DNA of 64,000 nt. Origin: Nocardia vulneris (lineage in GTDB: Bacteria; Actinomycetota; Actinomycetes; Mycobacteriales; Mycobacteriaceae). Of this stretch, positions 59,073 to 64,000 are shown one piece after another (within the stretch, counting starts at the first letter, position 1; every line of letters begins with the position of its first letter). A model generated the notes under the pieces. The model was not told the origin of the DNA and searched no databases. It saw only the letters and a program-made list of their open reading frames with translations. The translations under genes were made by a program, and so were the position numbers. The stretch spans positions 1 through 64,000 of the forward strand of contig NZ_BDCI01000047.1 in NCBI RefSeq assembly GCF_001613425.1, given 5' to 3'.

Positions 59073-61493
59073 TCAGGGCAGATGTCCGCCCGCTGCGAGA
59101 ACGTAGAAGCTGTCGTTGTCGATGACTCGGTTCGATCCGTAGAAACTTCCCAGCCAGCTGCCGGCCAGTCGATTCTGCGGGTCATCGATCATGCACACGC
59201 TCCAGCCTGTGGCGGTCGAGCCGTTCAAGTCCGGGACGTGGCATTGAGGATTGAAGGTCCGGCCGGCGTTGGGTGCTCGGTTGGCGCCTTCTTTGGTGGA
59301 CGCGAAGGGGAATTCATCGCAGCTGCGGCCGGTGATGCCGTTTTGTCGGTCCCGCATGATCGCAGTGCCCGATGGGCATGAGACGCGTCGGTTCTGATTG
59401 CGGGCGGCGACGTTTGCTTCGCGGTGAAGCGGGCTCGAGCTGGTGCCGGGGATGCCTGCCGCCAGGGCTGCGCTGACGTGACCGACAGCCTCGGGATAGA
59501 GAGCCGGGTCCATGTCGAACGCTGGTGTGGTGCTGGGGAATACACAGCCCTGCCGGAAGCCCGCGCTGGTGCGCATTGTCTTGTCGCAGCGCAGAGTGTT
59601 CATATCGAACCAAACTTTGCCCGTGTCGCTGTAGCTTGCGTCGAAATTGCCGAACTTGACCTCGAGGCGGGTACCGCGGGTGTCGACTGCGCCGTCGTTC
59701 ATCGACTGTTCGTCGAACCACATCTGTACTGTCAGACTGCTGCCCTGGGGGACCGCGGTGCCCTGTTTCGGTCCGGCATAGCGGGAGTTGGTCTTGTCGA
59801 AGTTCGCGCCGCTGACCTTGTACAGGAACACTGGTTGCCCAACTGCTCCGCTGGCAGCACCGAATTCGAATTTGAATTCTTGAACGAAACCACCGGCCTT
59901 ATGGGAGCTGCGGATACCGCCGGTGACGGTGACCGGGATGGTGCTGACAGTATTGCCGCGGATGTATTTTATCGGCTCCTGGTATCTCAAGCATCCGAAC
60001 TTCCGTCCGCCTCGCCACTGTTTGTCGGCCGGAGCGTTGAAGCAGCGTGGATCGATCACCGCATCGGAGGTATCGATATCGGGCAGTGTCGGCTCCTCCA
60101 GATCAGCCAGGTTCCATCCGACACAGTTCGGTTCGCAGCTCTCCTTACCTATCGATGGGCCCGACACGAGCTGGATGCCTTGATTGGCCGGTGCCCCTGC
60201 CCGGGAGTCAGCGGCAAAGCCAGCGACCGTCGTCGGGCTCGGCCCCTCCACATTCGGGGCGATTTCACCGTCGTCGACGACGGCGGCGTCGGCAATCTGT
60301 TGGGTGGGCCAGCTCATGAGCCCGTACTCGAATTGCTGGCTGCTATTGGATCCGTTCACGGTTTGGTCAGCGGCGGGGTAACCCCAGCTGCCTTGTTCGT
60401 AGCCCGAGTAAGCCCATTTGGTGAGAATTCCACCAGTGACAGGGTGCGGCCCAAACTGCGGGTGCCAGTAGATGACGCCGTGTTCGAACCGGTTGAATCG
60501 GCCCTGCCCGTCGGCGGTCTTGGTTTCATCGGAGATGGGGTATCCGAGATATCCACCCTCCCAACCGGTTTGGCCCCATTTGTCGCGGATCGCACCGGCG
60601 ACGTAGTACGCCTCGTTGAGTTTCCAGTAGACGGTGCCGCCTTGGAAGTATTGGCGTCGTCCGATGTTGTCGGGGTTGACGATTTCATCCGAGGTCGGGT
60701 ATCCGAGGACTCCGCCTTCCCAGCCGTTGCGTTGCCAGGCCGCGAAGAAATGGTTGACCACCGGGTGCGCGCCTCCGGCCGGGGACCAGTAGATCGGCCC
60801 GTTCTGGAAGGTGGAGCGTTTCCCGACGCCGTCGGGATTGGCGAGTTCGTTCGAGGTCGGGAACAGCAGGAAACTGTTCGGCCCGCCGAGTTCGTTGTAT
60901 TTGTCGCGGATCGCGCCACACACCTCATACGGGGCCGGCCAATACACCTGACACCCCGGCGCCGCCAACGCCGAACGCTGTTGCGGGCGTGCGGCGAGCG
61001 CGGCTTCCATGGTCTCTGCTTTGTCGGCCTGTTCCTTGCTGAACCCGCCCGGGACCTCTTGGCAGTCCGAGCGCATCCGTCCCGGCGTCACACTCGACTG
61101 GGGATCGGCGGTGGGTTCCCACTTTTCCGGTGCCCGCGTTCGTGATCCGGGAACACAGGAGCCACTCGCGGGTGCGCTCGTGCGCGGTGACGTAGGCGCT
61201 GTCGTCGTGGCCGGCGCCGGTGACTGGGGAGCAGTCGTCGTCGGTGCCGGTGTAGTCGTCTGGTTGGACGAAGCAGTCGTAGGGCCCCGGCTCGGAGCCG
61301 ACGGCTGGGCAGTGCTGGGCGGTGTTGCCGGTGCAGTGGTCGATGTCGGTGGCGGGCTCGTGGTCGGTTCCGCAGCAACCGGTTGCGTACCTGCCATGAC
61401 TATCAGGACCGCGAGGCCGGTCACCGCTGCCCACACGAAACCTCGATGAGCTGCGCGGGACTGCTGAAGTGCTGAAGCCCATGAACGTGTCAC
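59073..61493 (-). CDS. Secreted LGFP-repeat protein with NucA/NucB nuclease domain
   Basis: An 806-residue exported protein. The signal peptide is AAVTGLAVLIVMAGTQPVAA; a Thr/Pro/Ser-rich spacer follows. Four LGFP repeats at about 175-400 (for example NELGGPNSFLLFPTSNELAN and GWEGGVLGYPTSDEIVNPD) bind the mycolic/arabinogalactan wall. The C-terminal 150 residues hold a NucA/NucB-type DNase with SCDEFPFASTKEGANRAPNA and ASSPL-like linkers. The GTG start has GGAGG about 9 bases upstream. It could act as a contact-delivered nuclease or a nutrient DNase. Confidence 0.8.
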   Translation of the reverse strand: MTRSWASALQQSRAAHRGFVWAAVTGLAVLIVMAGTQPVAAEPTTSPPPTSTTAPATPPSTAQPSAPSRGPTTASSNQTTTPAPTTTAPQSPAPATTTAPTSPRTSAPASGSCVPGSRTRAPEKWEPTADPQSSVTPGRMRSDCQEVPGGFSKEQADKAETMEAALAARPQQRSALAAPGCQVYWPAPYEVCGAIRDKYNELGGPNSFLLFPTSNELANPDGVGKRSTFQNGPIYWSPAGGAHPVVNHFFAAWQRNGWEGGVLGYPTSDEIVNPDNIGRRQYFQGGTVYWKLNEAYYVAGAIRDKWGQTGWEGGYLGYPISDETKTADGQGRFNRFEHGVIYWHPQFGPHPVTGGILTKWAYSGYEQGSWGYPAADQTVNGSNSSQQFEYGLMSWPTQQIADAAVVDDGEIAPNVEGPSPTTVAGFAADSRAGAPANQGIQLVSGPSIGKESCEPNCVGWNLADLEEPTLPDIDTSDAVIDPRCFNAPADKQWRGGRKFGCLRYQEPIKYIRGNTVSTIPVTVTGGIRSSHKAGGFVQEFKFEFGAASGAVGQPVFLYKVSGANFDKTNSRYAGPKQGTAVPQGSSLTVQMWFDEQSMNDGAVDTRGTRLEVKFGNFDASYSDTGKVWFDMNTLRCDKTMRTSAGFRQGCVFPSTTPAFDMDPALYPEAVGHVSAALAAGIPGTSSSPLHREANVAARNQNRRVSCPSGTAIMRDRQNGITGRSCDEFPFASTKEGANRAPNAGRTFNPQCHVPDLNGSTATGWSVCMIDDPQNRLAGSWLGSFYGSNRVIDNDSFYVLAAGGHLP

Positions 61494-62440
61494 CCGAAAC
61501 CCCCTCCATCAGGATTGCCAGACCGTAGCTGGCGCACGGTTCACAGTGTCACACACAATCGTTCCTGTCACGAACCACCAACTGGGGAACACCGTCCAGA
61601 GCCAGCGCACCCCAAATCCATCGCCCTAAGTAACGGTCAGTCCGACGTACCGTGCTGCCTTGACGATCCCCGGCCCTGCGCCAGGACCGGGAATCGGCGC
61701 GGTGCGACGGCGGGCCCGTGGACGTCGCTGGTGATTCCAGTAGTAGTAAACGGCCTGAGTTGCATCGTCATTGCCCGACGTCACCGACCGTTCACCGCGC
61801 ACATCGAGCGTCGCGGGATGCGTCATACCGAGGCAGGCTCCTCACCGCGGGCGGCGAATTCGGTGGGGCGGAGGTTGCGGAGGCAGGATGCGATGCCTAC
61901 TTCTATTCAGTGCAGGGCCTAAGGGGACTCGAACCCCCGACCTCCACACAGGGATTCAAGGCCGCACGGGACGTCTCATAACGTTCCAAAAGCGCTCATA
62001 AACTGCGGCGATGGCGAATTGCCATGACCGGAGACTTCCCGACACATCCCATCGTTTTCCATCCAAACCATGGGGGAAACCATGGGACGTGTGAAGTCTG
62101 CCCCACCCGCTCCACTGCGACGCAGAAGTCACCAGCTCTGCGTCTGCACGGGTTTCGATCTTGTTGAGAGCCCGCTTACGCGGAACCGGTTTGCGCTCTG
62201 AACACCGTTGCACCCGACATCGTGCACTCCCCCGTCGAGTGGCGAGGAGGCCGTCGCGCTGGGGTCTGCACGTGATCCTGGGCGCCGCAGTGCCCGTCGA
62301 GAACCTTTGTGACTCTTCGCCTCTCTCGACATCCCACCGCGGAGAGTGTTCCATGTCACCGGGGGTCTTCGTTCTACCCAGAATCGGCCGCCGCCGGGCA
62401 CGAGCTCAATCAGCCTGACGCTCGAAAGGAGAACGCTCAC
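61494..62440. other. Long intergenic region with tRNA-like relic
   Basis: About 950 bases without a supported gene. The only clear element is the 3'-half tRNA-like sequence at 61915-61963. Frames that read GLEPPTSTQG or GTRTPDLHTG across it are spurious, a known artefact of tRNA-adjacent sequence. No integrase is nearby. Confidence 0.45.
61915..61963 (-). other. Partial tRNA (3' half), possible attachment-site remnant
   Basis: On the minus strand a T-arm GGGGGTTCGAGTCCCC is followed by TTAGGCCC, which looks like the 3' acceptor strand, and preceded by GGCCTTGAATCCCTGTGTGG, like an anticodon 3' side and variable loop. No D arm or 5' acceptor strand GGGCCTA is found upstream, so it is not a working tRNA. 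Such 3' halves are left at one end of integrated elements. Confidence 0.55.
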
Positions 62441-63046
62441 ATGGACATCGACATCTCGTGTCCACGTTGCCTGCGGATCGACGCGATCCAGAACGTGGAA
62501 GCACTTCGCGCCGAAGGCATATCCACCAGCTACAGCACCGCCAACTACACCGGTGTCGGCGTGTCCACCACAGGACTGCTGCCGGTAATCGGCACCGCGG
62601 ACGTGGAACGCACCCATGTCACCGCGCTCGCCAAAAAGTTGGCCTTCGCGCCCGCACAGCAATCGGCCGCTCGTCTGGTGTCAGTCGGACTCCTGCTCGT
62701 GTCCCCGGCATTCGTCATGCTGATCCTCGCGGCACTGGCCGCCTCCGAACCTCGTGAATCCGGACTCGTAATCACCATCATCCAGACCCTCATGGCGCTC
62801 GCATTCATGGCCACACCCGGCGCTGTCGTTCTGGCGCTCGCGGCGCAGCGAATCCGTCGTAACAACAGGATCGCCCGAGGGCGCCCCGCCGCATATGCGG
62901 TGTGGCGCTGCGCCTTCTACTGCTTTCGCTGCAATGTTGTCTATTGGCCGTCCGCACCGGCCGCCGGCCTGCCGACCCGCCAGGCCCTTTCTTTGGACCA
63001 CTTCCGCTGGTACGTCTGGAATACCGGAGGCTACGTGAATGTCTGA
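62441..63046 (+). CDS. Membrane protein with N-terminal Cys-pair motif
   Basis: A 201-residue protein. A short soluble start has IDISCPRCLRID (a Cys-x-x-Cys pair), then two hydrophobic hairpins (LVSVGLLLVSPAFVMLILAA and LMALAFMATPGAVVLALAA), and a Cys-rich tail with YAVWRCAFYCFRCNVVYWP. The paired cysteines at both ends suggest a zinc-ribbon-like head and tail. Function unknown. ATG at 62441 with AAGGAG about 9 bases upstream. Confidence 0.65.
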   Translation: MDIDISCPRCLRIDAIQNVEALRAEGISTSYSTANYTGVGVSTTGLLPVIGTADVERTHVTALAKKLAFAPAQQSAARLVSVGLLLVSPAFVMLILAALAASEPRESGLVITIIQTLMALAFMATPGAVVLALAAQRIRRNNRIARGRPAAYAVWRCAFYCFRCNVVYWPSAPAAGLPTRQALSLDHFRWYVWNTGGYVNV

Positions 63047-63095
63047 ATCGGATTACGACGAATGACTGCACCACGCAATCGGTCCGCCCTCACTT

Positions 63096-63633
63096 CTACT
63101 CGTGTCGCTTACGGGACGTTGTCGCACTGCTCTCGATAGTCTCGTTGCTCGTCCTGTCATCGGACTTCGTGTCGGTCGCGATTCGGCTATCTGCTTCTAT
63201 GCGTCCGGCGATCGTATCTAGCGAAACCGATGTAGCCGGGGTCGTTCGGGCGGCGGCGATCAGCCGCCGCGCTTGCTGGGTGGTGATTTCGAGCAGTTCT
63301 GCCACGTCTTCGTCGGATTGACCCTGCTCCGGCAATACGGCTGCTGCGGCGGCTTGTCGTGCGCGATGTTTGCCGATCTCGGTGTCCGCGAGGGCCTTTC
63401 AGTTCCTGAATCTTCTGCTGACAGATCTCGACTTCCTGATCGCGTTTGGTCTCGCAGTCGGTGATAGCCACCCACGACGCGATGTATTTCTTTACCGCCT
63501 CGGTGATGGACTTCTCGCGTCGGCGCGCTTCGGCGCGGCGCGCCAGGACCCGTTTCCGGGTCCGGTCCAGGCGTTGCTGGGCTTCGGGGTGGCGGGTTAG
63601 ACGGTGGGAAGTGGCCGCCCCTGGATTCGGCAT
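63096..63633 (-). pseudogene. Coiled-coil plus HTH-like protein split by a frameshift
   Basis: From ATG at 63633 the frame reads NPGAATSHRLTRHPEAQQRL and KSITEAVKKYIASWVAITD, a charged coiled coil, up to KIQEL. A second frame continues LADTEIGKHRARQAAAAAVL and SDEDVAELLEITTQQARRLI, a small helix-turn-helix-like end. The shift is near 63,390-63,398, in AAAGGCCC. If read as one gene it encodes about 178 residues; I recall such coiled-coil/HTH proteins in integrative elements but cannot name the family. Confidence 0.5.
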
Positions 63634-64000
63634 GGCGAGACTCCTGCTGCACTGTCCACCTGATTCTCCCGCTCACCAGCCTACCGGCGGACCCGCCGTG
63701 CCTTGCTTCGGGAGCGGCGAACGCTAGCTCGCGCGCCACGCTTCGCTGAGACCTGCCGCAAGGAAACGCCATCAGCGCGCCGAGGCTGCAGCTAGGGCTG
63801 CCGATCTTCTCGCCGAGGTGCGCTACACAGGGATCCGCCGGCGCTCTCGGCGGCGCGGCGTCACTGTTCGAACGACCCAGACTCGCCTGGAAGGTCACCG
63901 ATCGTGTCGCCTGCCAAGAGGGTCGGCCGACGTCGCCTCGAGTTCCCACTGATCAGACAACCGTTGTCGGCCAACGGCTCCGGCCGTCCGTCGCGTGTTG
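63634..64000. other. Right-edge region, nothing recognised
   Basis: About 367 bases to the window end. No gene or RNA with support. The end of a gene running out of the window may be present, but no frame shows a family match. Confidence 0.35.

Noticed and set aside
61718..62001. Frames reading GLEPPTSTQG and GTRTPDLHTG
   Set aside because: These come from translating across the tRNA-like relic, a common spurious pattern; no start site or family supports a protein.

Overview
The window looks like a chromosomal segment from a mycolic-acid actinomycete, most likely Nocardia. It is GC-rich with strong G/C third-position bias, and it carries an MspA-family porin and an LGFP-repeat wall protein (both typical of mycolata), a split lycopene cyclase, and several promoters where a TANNNT box sits 7 nt before the start codon (leaderless mRNA). 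The species call is inference from gene content; there is no rRNA or other marker gene.

Left part (0-12.6 kb): small catabolic and regulatory units. These include a DUF899 protein, an ArsR/SRPBCC pair, a mevalonate-kinase-like GHMP kinase, a short antitoxin-like gene, a 42-residue ORF overlapping an IclR regulator, a GntR regulator divergent from a VOC-SDR pair with a palindrome at its start codon, an exporter divergent from an AraC regulator, an internally deleted carboxymuconolactone-decarboxylase-like gene, and an MHS transporter followed by a MarR gene.

12.7-24.4 kb: a light- or B12-type carotenoid locus. Eight genes on the minus strand (glycosyltransferase, crtE, crtI, crtB, crtYc, crtYd, crtU, Rieske oxygenase) are mostly joined by 4-base ATGA/GTGA overlaps. 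Upstream is a MerR regulator with a cobalamin-binding domain (LitR/CarH type). The same two 11-bp direct repeats lie at the same distance from a -10-like box before both the regulator and the biosynthetic operon. Divergent genes include a secreted protein, a methyltransferase and a TspO homologue. Predicted pathway: GGPP, phytoene, lycopene, beta-carotene, an isorenieratene-type aromatic carotenoid, and possibly ring hydroxylation and glycosylation.

24.4-41.1 kb: ordinary accessory genes (epoxide hydrolase, XRE-DUF5753, TIM-barrel protein, TetR and HxlR regulators, two FAD monooxygenases, metallophosphoesterase, RTX-like secreted protein, membrane proteins, a NarL-type two-component pair). 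A decayed stretch at 29.4-32.5 kb holds two hydrolase remnants and an O-methyltransferase with an in-frame stop.

41.1-62 kb: a conflict island. It holds a restriction-endonuclease-fold toxin with a late frameshift and its Imm7 immunity gene; a P450; IS debris; a porin, small membrane protein, secreted toxin-50 protein and immunity run; a frameshifted TerD-VWA gene; a UvrD-like helicase; a compact unit of DUF2510-DUF4041-GIY-YIG protein, EACC1 and caspase-Sel1 protein (the best candidate for an undescribed defence system); more IS debris; and a secreted LGFP-NucA/NucB nuclease with a small anchored partner. A 3'-half tRNA-like sequence at 61.9 kb may be an attachment-site remnant. Several genes here are broken by single-base frameshifts, three of them beside homopolymer runs, so read errors must be excluded before calling them pseudogenes.
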